A stretch of DNA of 64,000 nucleotides. It comes from Maritimibacter alkaliphilus HTCC2654 (lineage in GTDB: Bacteria; Pseudomonadota; Alphaproteobacteria; Rhodobacterales; Rhodobacteraceae). The stretch spans positions 3,397,906-3,461,905 of the forward strand of contig NZ_CH902578.1 in NCBI RefSeq assembly GCF_000152805.1, written 5' to 3'. The notes beneath the pieces are model-generated. The model was not told the DNA's origin, ran no database searches, and saw only the letters and a list, made by a program, of their open reading frames with translations. The position numbers and the translations under genes are program-made. Within the stretch, counting starts at the first letter, position 1. Each line of letters begins with the position of its first letter. Shown piece by piece: positions 26,624-34,556 of the stretch.

Positions 26624-27078
26624 CGCTCACCGAGCCAGTCGTTGATCGTCTCCGCGACGGCCTTCTTGTCGCCCGAGGAATAGATCTGGCTGATCGGGTG
26701 ACGACCCGCCGACTGTCCTTCGTCGATGACGAGCGTGACGCGGGCGGTGTCGGACAATTCTTCGACGATGGCGCGGGACACCTCCGACAGGTCATGGCGC
26801 ACGCGCTTGGTGCCGAAGATGGACTTGTTGCGCAATTCGACCCAACCTTCGGGGCGGTGGAACACGGCCTGCGCGCGACGCACGAAGGCGCCGAAGCCGA
26901 TGCCGCCACAGACCACGCCGAGCAGGATCACGGTGACCCCCTTGAGCGTGTCGCCTTCCGACAGGATCGCGATGCCGAAGACGAGGAACCCCAGGATGAA
27001 GGCGATCAGGCCAAGACTCATCCACACGGGTCGGTAATCGACGATGAGCAGATCGGGGGTGTTCTCGGTCACTTTCAT
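26620..27078 (-). CDS. Tandem membrane protein paralogue D (PH-like domain)
   Basis: This is the last of four tandem paralogues, 152 residues. It begins MKVTENTPDLLIVDYRP, has two membrane helices within residues 19-65, then the shared core VFHRPEGWVELRNKS, VRHDLSEVSRAIVE, TLVIDEGQSAGRHPI and the closing INDWLGER. The soluble part reads like a bacterial PH-type beta domain, in which a strand pair, a helix-capping DLSEV and a terminal helix recur. No function is known to me. It overlaps its upstream neighbour by four bases. Confidence 0.75.
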   Translation of the reverse strand: MKVTENTPDLLIVDYRPVWMSLGLIAFILGFLVFGIAILSEGDTLKGVTVILLGVVCGGIGFGAFVRRAQAVFHRPEGWVELRNKSIFGTKRVRHDLSEVSRAIVEELSDTARVTLVIDEGQSAGRHPISQIYSSGDKKAVAETINDWLGER

Positions 27079-27533
27079 CGGGCCAGCCAGTCGTTGATCG
27101 CCCGCGCGACGCGGTCCGGTGTCGGGCCGGACAGGAAGGCGCGGGTGAGTTGGTGGTGCCGGTCGCCCACGACCAGCGCCGTGCGCCGGATCGCGGGACC
27201 GTCGTGGGAGCGGATGGTGTCGACCACCGCCCGCTCGATCCCGTGCAGAGGCAGGGTCCGGCGCGAGAGGCCCGCGTCGTCGCACCAGAGGATGTCGGCC
27301 ATGCCCGTGGTCCGGTCCAGCGTCACCGTCGTGTGGGCGAGAAAATCGTAATGGACGAGAAGTGCGAGGACGAGGGCGAGCGCAAGGGGCACCGCCGCCC
27401 AGAGTGACCCGTGCCATGCAAGGTCCACGCCGACCGCAAGCGCCACGCCCGCGAGGGCCGCGAGCATCATCATCAGGCTGCGCGGGCGGTGTTCGATCAC
27501 CAGCCGGTCCGGTCGGTTCACCGCAATTCTCAT
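27075..27533 (-). CDS. Tandem membrane protein paralogue C (divergent member)
   Basis: This is the third gene of the array, also 152 residues, and the most diverged. It keeps the frame of the family (MRIAVNRPDRLVIEHRP, two helices, a soluble beta part, INDWLAR at the end). The central RPEGW motif is replaced by TLDRTTGMADILW, and the SAGxHPI loop is lost. Both ends overlap neighbours by ATGA. Faster divergence suggests a changed role within the set. Confidence 0.72.
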   Translation of the reverse strand: MRIAVNRPDRLVIEHRPRSLMMMLAALAGVALAVGVDLAWHGSLWAAVPLALALVLALLVHYDFLAHTTVTLDRTTGMADILWCDDAGLSRRTLPLHGIERAVVDTIRSHDGPAIRRTALVVGDRHHQLTRAFLSGPTPDRVARAINDWLAR

Positions 27534-28003
27534 TCCACCCCCAGCCAAGCGTTGATCGCGTCCTTGCACCGCTGGTGCCCGGGTCCGTTGGAATAGGCAA
27601 GGGTGATCGGGTGGTGTCCCGCGCTTTCGCCCTCGGGGATCACGAGAACCACGCGCCACGTGTTCGACGTGCCGGCACCACGCAGAATGTCGAGTTCGGC
27701 GTGGGACACCTCGGACAGGCCGTGGCGCACCGTTTCGGTCGAAAAGACGGATTTGCGGCGCAGTTCGATCCAGCCCTCGGGGCGGTGGAACACCACCTGA
27801 ACCCGCCGCACGAACAGGGCGTATCCGATCAAGCCGAGCCCGCCGCCGAAGCCACCGAAGATCAGCCCCGCCCAGATCCCTTCGGAGACGAGGAAAAAGC
27901 CGACGGCGACGAAAGCGAGGATGAACAGGATCAGCATGATCGCGAAGACCAGCGGCCGGTCGTCGATGACGAGCAGATCAGGGGTGTTCACCGTGACCTT
28001 CAC
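27530..28003 (-). CDS. Tandem membrane protein paralogue B (PH-like domain)
   Basis: This is the second gene of the array, 157 residues. I placed the start at the GTG at 28003, since VKVTVNTPDLLVIDDRP aligns with the N-termini of the sister proteins and the GTG overlaps the upstream stop as GTGA. It has two helices, then VVFHRPEGWIELRRKSVF, VRHGLSEVSHAELD, LVIPEGESAGHHPITLAYS and INAWLG. The function is unknown. Confidence 0.75.
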   Translation of the reverse strand: MKVTVNTPDLLVIDDRPLVFAIMLILFILAFVAVGFFLVSEGIWAGLIFGGFGGGLGLIGYALFVRRVQVVFHRPEGWIELRRKSVFSTETVRHGLSEVSHAELDILRGAGTSNTWRVVLVIPEGESAGHHPITLAYSNGPGHQRCKDAINAWLGVE

Positions 28004-28473
28004 CGCTCCCCCAGCCACTCGTTGATCGCGCGGGCCGTCCGTTCGTGGCCCGAGCCCGAGGAATAGGCGAAGGTGATCGGATGAAGGCCTGCGCTTTCAC
28101 CGGCGTCGAACACCAGCGTCACGCGGTAGGTCGTGCCACCCTCGGACGACCGATTGCGCTCCACGATGGCGCGGGCGACATCGCGCAGGTCGTGGCGGAC
28201 CTTGAGTGCGCGAAAGACGTTCTTGCGGCGAAACTCGACGTAGCGGTCCGGGCGGTGGAACACCACCTGAACCCGCCGCACGAAAATCGCGAAGAAGAGC
28301 AGCCCCATGCCGCCGCCCAGGCCCGCGAAGACCAGCCCCCACCATTCGCCCGCAGCGAGGATACCCAGACCCGCACCGAGAAAGACCAGCGTAAAGACGA
28401 TCAGCATGATCGCGATGAACACGGGCCGGTCTTCGACGATCAGGAGGTCCGGGGTGTGGGTGATGACTTTCAT
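28000..28473 (-). CDS. Tandem membrane protein paralogue A (PH-like domain)
   Basis: This is the first gene of the four-member array, 157 residues, so any promoter lies upstream of 28473. It begins MKVITHTPDLLIVEDRP and has two glycine-rich helices within residues 18-65. It continues with VVFHRPDRYVEFRRKNVF, VRHDLRDVARAIVERN, VTLVFDAGESAGLHPITFAY and INEWLGER. The match to paralogues B and D is plain by eye over the full length. The function is unknown. Confidence 0.75.
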   Translation of the reverse strand: MKVITHTPDLLIVEDRPVFIAIMLIVFTLVFLGAGLGILAAGEWWGLVFAGLGGGMGLLFFAIFVRRVQVVFHRPDRYVEFRRKNVFRALKVRHDLRDVARAIVERNRSSEGGTTYRVTLVFDAGESAGLHPITFAYSSGSGHERTARAINEWLGER

Positions 28474-28650
28474 GGGCTCTGCGTGGCTGACATGCGAAAG
28501 CTACCGCCTTGGCGCGAAGGGGGGAAGGGCGACGTCCTCGGTGGGTCGTGATGGGTCCGGCAATGGACTGCCGCGAAAACCCGACCTTGCCTCTCTCCAC
28601 ATCCCGTGCTTCCTTCTGCCACAAGTGTTCACATGCGCACAGGAGGCGAC

Positions 28651-29517
28651 ATGCAGGATTGGGACGGGCTGCGCACCGCCTTCGAAGTCGTGCGGCACGG
28701 GACGGTTTCGGGTGCCGCGCAGGCGCTGGGCGTGCATCATGCGACGGTGATCCGCCACATCGACGCGCTCGAGGCGCGGTTGGGGGTGAAGCTGTTTCAG
28801 CGTCACGCGCGGGGTTACACGCCGACCGAGGCGGGCGAGGATCTGGCGCGGGTCGCGCAGGCCACGGACGATCAGTTCGCCCAGCTTTCGGCGCGGCTGT
28901 CGGGGCAGGGCAGCGCGGTGCAGGGCGAGCTGGTGGTGACCACGCTCGCCTCGTTCACCCGGCGGCTGATGCCGGTTCTGGCCGAGTTTCAGGCCCAGCA
29001 CCCGAGTGTGACGCTGGTCTATCGCACCGGCCCCCGGATTTTCCGTCTGGAATACGGCGAGGCCCACGTTGCGATCCGGGCCGGCAGCCCGCCCAAGGAA
29101 CTCGACAATGTGGTGCAGGAACTGGCGACGCTGAAAACCGCGCTTTACGCCGCGCCGTCCTATGTCGAACGGCGGGGGATGCCGACCGAGGCGGACCTCG
29201 TCACCCATGATTTCGTGGGCGCCGATGACGAACAGACCCGCGCGCCGGGGCTGCGCTGGATGTCGGCCAACATCCCGCGTGACCGAGTCGTGTTCCGGGC
29301 CATCGACGATCTGTCGCTTTACGAAGCCCTGCGTGCGGGTGTCGGCCTGGGGTTCTCGCCCGTGGCCGAGGCCGGGCCGGACCTTGTGCAGGTGTTGCCG
29401 CCGCGCGACGAATGGTCGGCGAAGCTGTGGCTTGTCACCCATGTGGATCTGCACCGCACGGCCAAAGTTCAGGCGCTGACGCAGCATCTCAAGGCCAGTC
29501 TCAAGGATTGCGAATGA
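28651..29517 (+). CDS. LysR-family transcriptional regulator
   Basis: This is a 288-residue LysR regulator. The N-terminal helix-turn-helix is typical: MQDWDGLRTAFEVVRHGTVS, AAQALGVHHATVIRHIDALE, LFQRHARGYTPTEAG. An effector-binding domain follows. The ATG at 28651 has a perfect AGGAGG eight bases upstream. It is coupled by ATGA to an EamA-type exporter, so the exporter or its substrate may be its target. The effector is unknown. Confidence 0.9.
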   Translation: MQDWDGLRTAFEVVRHGTVSGAAQALGVHHATVIRHIDALEARLGVKLFQRHARGYTPTEAGEDLARVAQATDDQFAQLSARLSGQGSAVQGELVVTTLASFTRRLMPVLAEFQAQHPSVTLVYRTGPRIFRLEYGEAHVAIRAGSPPKELDNVVQELATLKTALYAAPSYVERRGMPTEADLVTHDFVGADDEQTRAPGLRWMSANIPRDRVVFRAIDDLSLYEALRAGVGLGFSPVAEAGPDLVQVLPPRDEWSAKLWLVTHVDLHRTAKVQALTQHLKASLKDCE

Positions 29518-30413
29518 GCGAGCGGTTCGGCGGGGCCGAGGCGGTCAAGGGCCATGGGGCCATGCTTGCCTTTTCGATGCTGGTGGGCGGGTCTTTCACG
29601 CTTGGCTCGCTTACGGCGAACCTTATCGACCCGGTGGCCTACATGGCGCTGCGCTTCGCGATCGCGGCGGTGATCCTTGGCGTTATCGGGGTTGCGACCG
29701 GGGCGATCCGGCTGCGCGATGCACGGGCGCCGTGGCGCTGGCTGGTGCTGGGCGCCGTGTTCGGCAGCTATTTCGCACTGATGTTCGAGGGGCTCAAGAC
29801 GGCGATGCCGGTGTCGGCCTCGGCGGTGTTCACGCTGGTTCCCGTGATGACGGCGGCGTTTTCGTGGCTGCTCTTGCGGCAGGTCACCACACGCCGGATC
29901 GCTCTGGCCCTGACCGTGGGCGCGGTGGGGGCGCTCTGGGTCATCTTCCGGGGCGACCCGGCGCGGCTGGCCGCGTTCCAGATCGGGCGGGGCGAGGTGA
30001 TCTATTTCATCGGCTGTATTTCCCATGCGCTCTACGTGCCGCTGATGCGCAAGCTCAGCCGGGGGGAGAGCGCGATTGCCGCGTCGTTCTGGGTGCTGTC
30101 GGCCGGGTTTCTCGTGCTCGCGGGATACAGTGCGCGCGACCTTGTCAGCGTCGATTTCGGGGCGATGCCGCCGATCTTCTGGGTCGCGCTCGCCTATCTG
30201 GCGATCGGGGCGTCGGCGATGACCTTCGTGCTTCTGAACTTCGCGACCATGCGCCTGCCCGGCGCCAAGGTCATGGCCTATACCTATCTCACCCCCGGCT
30301 GGGTGATCCTGTGGGAGTTGGCGTTCGGGCACGGGTTGCCGGACCTCTGGACGCTGCTTGGCCTGCTCATCACCGCCGTCGCGATCCTGATGCTTCTCAA
30401 ACACGAAGCCTGA
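29514..30413 (+). CDS. EamA/DMT-family membrane transporter
   Basis: This is a 299-residue protein with about ten membrane helices in two EamA repeats. The first repeat includes PVAYMALRFAIAAVILG and MPVSASAVFTLVPVMTA, and the second ends in LPGAKVMAYTYLTPGWVIL. The family exports amino acids, metabolites or drugs. Its ATG overlaps the LysR stop codon. It ends three bases before the convergent CrtC-like gene. Confidence 0.88.
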   Translation: MSERFGGAEAVKGHGAMLAFSMLVGGSFTLGSLTANLIDPVAYMALRFAIAAVILGVIGVATGAIRLRDARAPWRWLVLGAVFGSYFALMFEGLKTAMPVSASAVFTLVPVMTAAFSWLLLRQVTTRRIALALTVGAVGALWVIFRGDPARLAAFQIGRGEVIYFIGCISHALYVPLMRKLSRGESAIAASFWVLSAGFLVLAGYSARDLVSVDFGAMPPIFWVALAYLAIGASAMTFVLLNFATMRLPGAKVMAYTYLTPGWVILWELAFGHGLPDLWTLLGLLITAVAILMLLKHEA

Positions 30414-30416
30414 CGG

Positions 30417-31571
30417 TCAGCGCCGCCGCCATCGGTCGCGAATCGACAGGACGGCGGCGTAACCGGCGAGTTCCAGCCGCGCGGGCCCTTCGATCATGTG
30501 GCCGTCCAGCGTGCCCTCGAACCCGGCCGCGCCTTCCCAGACCGTCAGGCCTCCGGGCAGGGGGATTTCCTGATCGTCGGTCAGGGGCGTCACGAAGGTC
30601 TCGAAACCGAGATCGGGCACCTGCACCGACCATTGGACCGGGTAGTCGGCCCCCGTGGCCGGGCTGCGCCAGAACCGGACCGGAACGGCATCGTGGCCCT
30701 GCGGCAGGGCGATGGGCTGACCCCGGTCGAAGAGCACGGTCGAGGCGGCCCGGGTCGTGCCCGTGGGGCGGTCGTGATGGCGACTGAGCATCAGGTGCCA
30801 GTCGGGCCCCAGCGAAAGCGCGAACCAGTCCCAGCCCAACAGCGCCTTGCCGCGCGGGGCATCGGCCAGCATCCAGCCCTCCAGCGCACCCCATTGCCGG
30901 TCGAACCACAGGCTTCCCGTGACGCTTTCATGCCCGATCCGGCCTGAAAGCGGGAGCGCGGGGGCGCATTGGTAGTGAAAGCCCGCGGCGTGACCCGCCG
31001 AGAGGCCCGCCGCATCTTCGTGCATCACCGCGTCGGGCATCGGCACCTGCGCCTCGAGACCGCTCCCCGCTCCGGTCGGCAGGGTCAGGCGCAGGAGGCC
31101 GCGCATCGGATCATGTGCGAGGAGGAGGCCGCCGCCGCTTGCCGCAAAGGGATCGGTGCCGAAGCGGACGCCCTTGGGATCGACCGTGAGCGCCGGGTGG
31201 CGGAGCGTGAGGGCCGCGTTGTCCTTGCGGTGACGCCAGAGGGCGAGTTGCATGAGGCCGGGCACCCAGTTCGGCACGCAGGATTTCGCGACCTCGGCCG
31301 CGATCCGGTCTTCGATGGCGAGGATGCCGGGCGTCACGCGGGCCTGGGCTTGGGTCTTGCCCGTCACCTCGTCCAGCACATGCGTCAGGACGACCGAGCC
31401 TTCGGTGCCGCCGATCTCGGCGCGAAACAGGGCGAACATGAACCGCAGACGAGTGGTTTCGCCCGTGACATGGCCCTGACCGAACCACCATTCCAGCTCG
31501 GCCCCGGCAACCGGGGCGAGCCGGAGGGGGCCCGTGCGCAGCGGCGCGCCGGTCTGGGTCGGTCCATCCAT
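30417..31571 (-). CDS. CrtC/AttH lipocalin-like domain protein
   Basis: This 384-residue protein resembles the CrtC/AttH group (carotenoid 1,2-hydratase-like, two linked lipocalin-type barrels). AELEWWFGQGHV near residue 24 is the family opening, and SLWFDRQWGAL near residue 215 with GWDWFALSL is the second hallmark. Related proteins outside carotenoid clusters are often exported and of unknown role. No other carotenoid gene is visible here. The ATG at 31571 begins MDGPTQTGAP. I see no signal peptide. A lipid or terpenoid substrate is only a guess. Confidence 0.72.
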   Translation of the reverse strand: MDGPTQTGAPLRTGPLRLAPVAGAELEWWFGQGHVTGETTRLRFMFALFRAEIGGTEGSVVLTHVLDEVTGKTQAQARVTPGILAIEDRIAAEVAKSCVPNWVPGLMQLALWRHRKDNAALTLRHPALTVDPKGVRFGTDPFAASGGGLLLAHDPMRGLLRLTLPTGAGSGLEAQVPMPDAVMHEDAAGLSAGHAAGFHYQCAPALPLSGRIGHESVTGSLWFDRQWGALEGWMLADAPRGKALLGWDWFALSLGPDWHLMLSRHHDRPTGTTRAASTVLFDRGQPIALPQGHDAVPVRFWRSPATGADYPVQWSVQVPDLGFETFVTPLTDDQEIPLPGGLTVWEGAAGFEGTLDGHMIEGPARLELAGYAAVLSIRDRWRRR

Positions 31572-31612
31572 ATTCGGATATTTCCCCGCCAACCCGTCGC
31601 GTGCAAGCGCGT

Positions 31613-32677
31613 TCAGCGGAAGCGGGCGGGGTCGCAAGCGCGGACGATGTCGGGCGGCACCTCGGGCGCGGTGCCTGTGACGAGCGCGGCGAGCAGGCGA
31701 CCGGCGGCCGGGGCGGTCTGAAAGCCGTAGCCGCCTTGCCCGGCCATCCAGTAGAAATCGGGCGCCGCCGGATCGGCCCCGATCACAAGCTGGCGGTCGG
31801 GCGAGAAGGTACGCAGCCCGGCCCAGTTGGCGAGCATTCGCGTGACCTCGCCCGTGATATGCTCTTCGAAGTGCATCAGCCCTTCTGCCAGCACCATGTC
31901 GTCGGCCCATGCGTCCATCGGGTCGCTCGGATCCTCCTCGGACGGTGAGACGATCAGGGCGCCCGCGTCGGGCTTGGCATACCAATCCTCGTTGGCGCCG
32001 ATCAGCATTGGCCAGTCGCGGGCGTCGGCGCCGCCGGGCACGTCGATGCGCGCCATGGAGCGGCGCAGCGGCCTGATCCCGATGGGGGCGAGGCCCGCCT
32101 GTTCCGCGACCCGGTCGGCCCAGGGTCCGGCGGCATTGACCAGTGTGCGGGCGCGGTAGGTGACCTCGCCCGCCTCGACCTCCCACCCGTCGCCCCTGCG
32201 GATCGCCGTCACAGGGGCGCGGGTCACGACCTGACCGTTCGCGCGCACCCGTTTGGCATAGAGTTGCAGGAGCGCATCCGTGTCGATGTCCCAAGCCTCT
32301 TCCCGGTGAGCGGCGCAGGTGACGACCGCCGGGTCGAGGATCGGCACGAAGGACAGGGCGTCGGCGACCGGGATCGGCGAGAGCGACAGGTCGGCGGCGA
32401 CATGGGCGAGCTTTTCCTCTTCCCCCGCGCGCCCGACGGCCATGACGCCGCGCGGGCTGGTCAGGCCGGTGTCGTGCAGGTCGCGGGCCGAGGCGAGGCT
32501 CAGGGCCTTGACCCAGGGTGCGCCGTAGGTCGGGATGAAGATCGCCGCCGAGCGCGACGAAGCGTGGTAGCCCAGCACATCCTCGGCCTCGAGTAGGGTG
32601 ACGGTGCCGTGCGCGGCGAGGTGGGCGCCTGCGGTGAGGCCGGCGATACCGCCGCCGATGATGAGAAAGTCGTCCAT
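31613..32677 (-). CDS. FAD-dependent oxidoreductase, DAO/glycine oxidase type
   Basis: This is a 354-residue flavoenzyme. The dinucleotide-binding FLIIGGGIAGLTAGAHLA starts at residue 4, the second FAD motif VNAAGPWADRVAEQAGL is near residue 182, and DFYWMAGQGGYGFQTAPAAG closes the fold. The group oxidises amines, amino acids or 2-hydroxy acids. The substrate is unknown. It lies 41 bases before the CrtC-like gene on the same strand, so the two may be co-transcribed. Confidence 0.86.
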   Translation of the reverse strand: MDDFLIIGGGIAGLTAGAHLAAHGTVTLLEAEDVLGYHASSRSAAIFIPTYGAPWVKALSLASARDLHDTGLTSPRGVMAVGRAGEEEKLAHVAADLSLSPIPVADALSFVPILDPAVVTCAAHREEAWDIDTDALLQLYAKRVRANGQVVTRAPVTAIRRGDGWEVEAGEVTYRARTLVNAAGPWADRVAEQAGLAPIGIRPLRRSMARIDVPGGADARDWPMLIGANEDWYAKPDAGALIVSPSEEDPSDPMDAWADDMVLAEGLMHFEEHITGEVTRMLANWAGLRTFSPDRQLVIGADPAAPDFYWMAGQGGYGFQTAPAAGRLLAALVTGTAPEVPPDIVRACDPARFR

Positions 32678-32708
32678 GGCGCGACGCTGACATGGCGGGT
32701 TGCCAATG

Positions 32709-32738
32709 AAAAGGCCCCGCAGGTTTCCCTGCGGGGCC
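32709..32738 (-). terminator. Rho-independent terminator downstream of the EF-hand gene
   Basis: On the minus strand GGCCCCGCAG pairs with CTGCGGGGCC around a short loop and is followed by TTTT. It lies 30 bases after the EF-hand stop and before the FAD oxidoreductase start, so it separates these two units. Confidence 0.8.
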
Positions 32739-32767
32739 GGGCCGGTGCTCTGACAGGGACGCGAGGG

Positions 32768-33319
32768 TCAGAAGCGCGGGCCGAAGTCGTCAGCGGTGAT
32801 CGCGCCGTCGCCGGAGCGGTCGCGGCGCTGGAACCAGTCGGCGGTGGCATCGGTGAATTCGGCAAGCGACAAAAGGCCGTCGCCGTCCGCGTCCATGGCG
32901 GCGTGATCCTGCGGCTGCTGGCCGTGACCCATCCGGCCCTGACCGCCATGCTGGCCCATCATCTTGCCCTGACGCTGACCCATGCCGTCATGCTGGCCCA
33001 TGCCTTCATGCTGGCCCATGCGCGGACCCATCCCCTGACGGCCTTCGGCGTGCTGCCCGGCCAGCATCGTCCGGCGCATCCCGTCGCTGGCGGTGTCCAT
33101 CGCGGCCAGTTCGCCCGTGTCGAGCGTGCCGCTTTCATCGGCGTCGAAGGTCGCGAAGGTCTCGGCAAGGTGCTGGATCGCCTCGGCCAGCGTGACGCGA
33201 CCGTCGCCGTTCGCATCCCATTGGTCGAGGAAGCCCTGACCGCGGGCATCCGCAAGGGCGGGGAGGGCGAGCGCGGTTGCGATCGCGGTGGTGAGAAGTG
33301 TGGTGCGAAGCGTTGTCAT
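32768..33319 (-). CDS. Exported EF-hand protein with Met/His/Gln/Gly-rich insert
   Basis: This is a 183-residue protein with a signal peptide ending near residue 23 (ALPALADA). It has four EF-hand-like calcium loops: DANGDGRVTLAE, DADESGTLDTGE, DADGDGLLSLAE and DRSGDGAITADD. Between the second and third lies an insert of about 55 residues built from repeats of GMGQH, rich in Met, His, Gln and Gly. Calcium binding is well supported. The insert may bind copper or another soft metal, which is inference. It stands as a single-gene unit with its own terminator. Confidence 0.82.
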   Translation of the reverse strand: MTTLRTTLLTTAIATALALPALADARGQGFLDQWDANGDGRVTLAEAIQHLAETFATFDADESGTLDTGELAAMDTASDGMRRTMLAGQHAEGRQGMGPRMGQHEGMGQHDGMGQRQGKMMGQHGGQGRMGHGQQPQDHAAMDADGDGLLSLAEFTDATADWFQRRDRSGDGAITADDFGPRF

Positions 33320-33415
33320 GTCTGTCTCCTATGCGTTCGATCTGAGACATATACGGTTAGGCGAATGTGTTCCGTCGGACCTGCGACCGCCTGCCGCAGA
33401 AGGGACCCCGCATCG

Positions 33416-33448
33416 CAAAAGAAAAGGCCCCGCCGAAGCAGGGCCTTT
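33416..33448 (-). terminator. Rho-independent terminator of the purine operon
   Basis: On the minus strand a stem AAGGCCCTGC / GCGGGGCCTT with a TTCG tetraloop and one G-T pair is followed by TTCTTTT. It lies 22 bases after the stop of the BMP-family gene, the last gene of the long minus-strand operon. Confidence 0.82.
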
Positions 33449-33469
33449 CCGGTCGGACTGTCGTCCGGA

Positions 33470-34555
33470 TCAGTTCGGGATTTCGCCTTCGATGCCTTCG
33501 ACGTAGAAGTTCATGCCCGCGAGCGTGCCGTCATCGGCGGTTTCGCCCTCGCCCAGCCATGCCGAACCGTCCTGCTTGTTGAGCGGGCCGGTGAACGGGT
33601 GGTATTCGCCCGCGCCGATGGCGTCGCGCAGGGCTTCGGCTTCGGCTTTCACCTCGGCCGGAACCGCGTCGGTGATTTCACCGATGCCGACCATGCCCGG
33701 TCCGATCCCGTCCCAGGTGTTCGTCGATTCCCACGTGCCGTCCATGACCGCCTTCACGCGCTCGATGTAATAGGGCGCCCAGTTGTCGATGATCGACGAG
33801 ACGCGCGGCATCGGGGCGTATTCGGACATGTCCGAGGCCTGACCGAAGGTATAGACGTTGCCCGCCTCCTGTGCGGCGGCCTGCGGGGCCGTCGAGTCGG
33901 TGTGCTGAAGGATCACGTCGGCGCCCTGTTCGATCAGCGCCTTGGCGGCGTCGGCCTCTTTCGCCGGGTCGAACCAGGTGTAGGCCCAGACGATCTTGAA
34001 CTGGACGTCCGGGTTCACCTTCTTGGCGTGGATGTAGGCCGAGTTGATGCCACGGATAACCTCGGGGATCGGGAAGGAACCGATGTAGCCGATGATGTTA
34101 CTCTCGGTCAGGTTGCCCGCGATGTGGCCCTGAACCGCGCGGCCTTCGTAAAAGCGGGCCGAGTAGACCGACACGTTGTCGGCGGTCTTGTAGCCGGTGG
34201 CGTGCTCGAACTTCACATCCGGAAACTTCTCGGCCACCGCGATGGTCGGGTCCATGTAGCCGAAGGAGGTGGTGAAGATGATGTCGGCGCCCGACAGGGC
34301 CATCTGGGTGATCGCGCGTTCGGCGTCGGCCCCTTCCGGCACGTTTTCCTGATACACGGTTTCGACCATGTCGCCGAACTCTTCTTCGACCGCGAGACGG
34401 CCCTGATCGTGTTCGTAAGTCCAGCCGCCGTCGCCGACGGGGCCGACGTAGATGAAGCCGGCCTTGACCGGTTCGCCATGGCTTTCGGCTTGTGCCATGC
34501 CCGCCAGTCCGACCGCGAGCGCGGCTCCGGCGAGTAGTTTGGTGACAGTTTTCAT
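33470..34555 (-). CDS. BMP-family ABC transporter substrate-binding protein
   Basis: This is a 361-residue periplasmic binding protein of the BMP/PnrA type, which bind nucleosides or purines. A signal peptide covers residues 1-23 with no lipobox cysteine. KAGFIYVGPVGDGGWTYEHD opens the first lobe, and FTTSFGYMDPTIAVAEKFP and IIGYIGSFPIPEVIRGIN follow. It starts one base after the K+ channel stop with AGGGAG upstream, so the two genes are tightly linked. Together with two permeases, an ATPase and xdhABC it points to purine uptake. Confidence 0.92.
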   Translation of the reverse strand: MKTVTKLLAGAALAVGLAGMAQAESHGEPVKAGFIYVGPVGDGGWTYEHDQGRLAVEEEFGDMVETVYQENVPEGADAERAITQMALSGADIIFTTSFGYMDPTIAVAEKFPDVKFEHATGYKTADNVSVYSARFYEGRAVQGHIAGNLTESNIIGYIGSFPIPEVIRGINSAYIHAKKVNPDVQFKIVWAYTWFDPAKEADAAKALIEQGADVILQHTDSTAPQAAAQEAGNVYTFGQASDMSEYAPMPRVSSIIDNWAPYYIERVKAVMDGTWESTNTWDGIGPGMVGIGEITDAVPAEVKAEAEALRDAIGAGEYHPFTGPLNKQDGSAWLGEGETADDGTLAGMNFYVEGIEGEIPN

Positions 34556-34556
34556 G

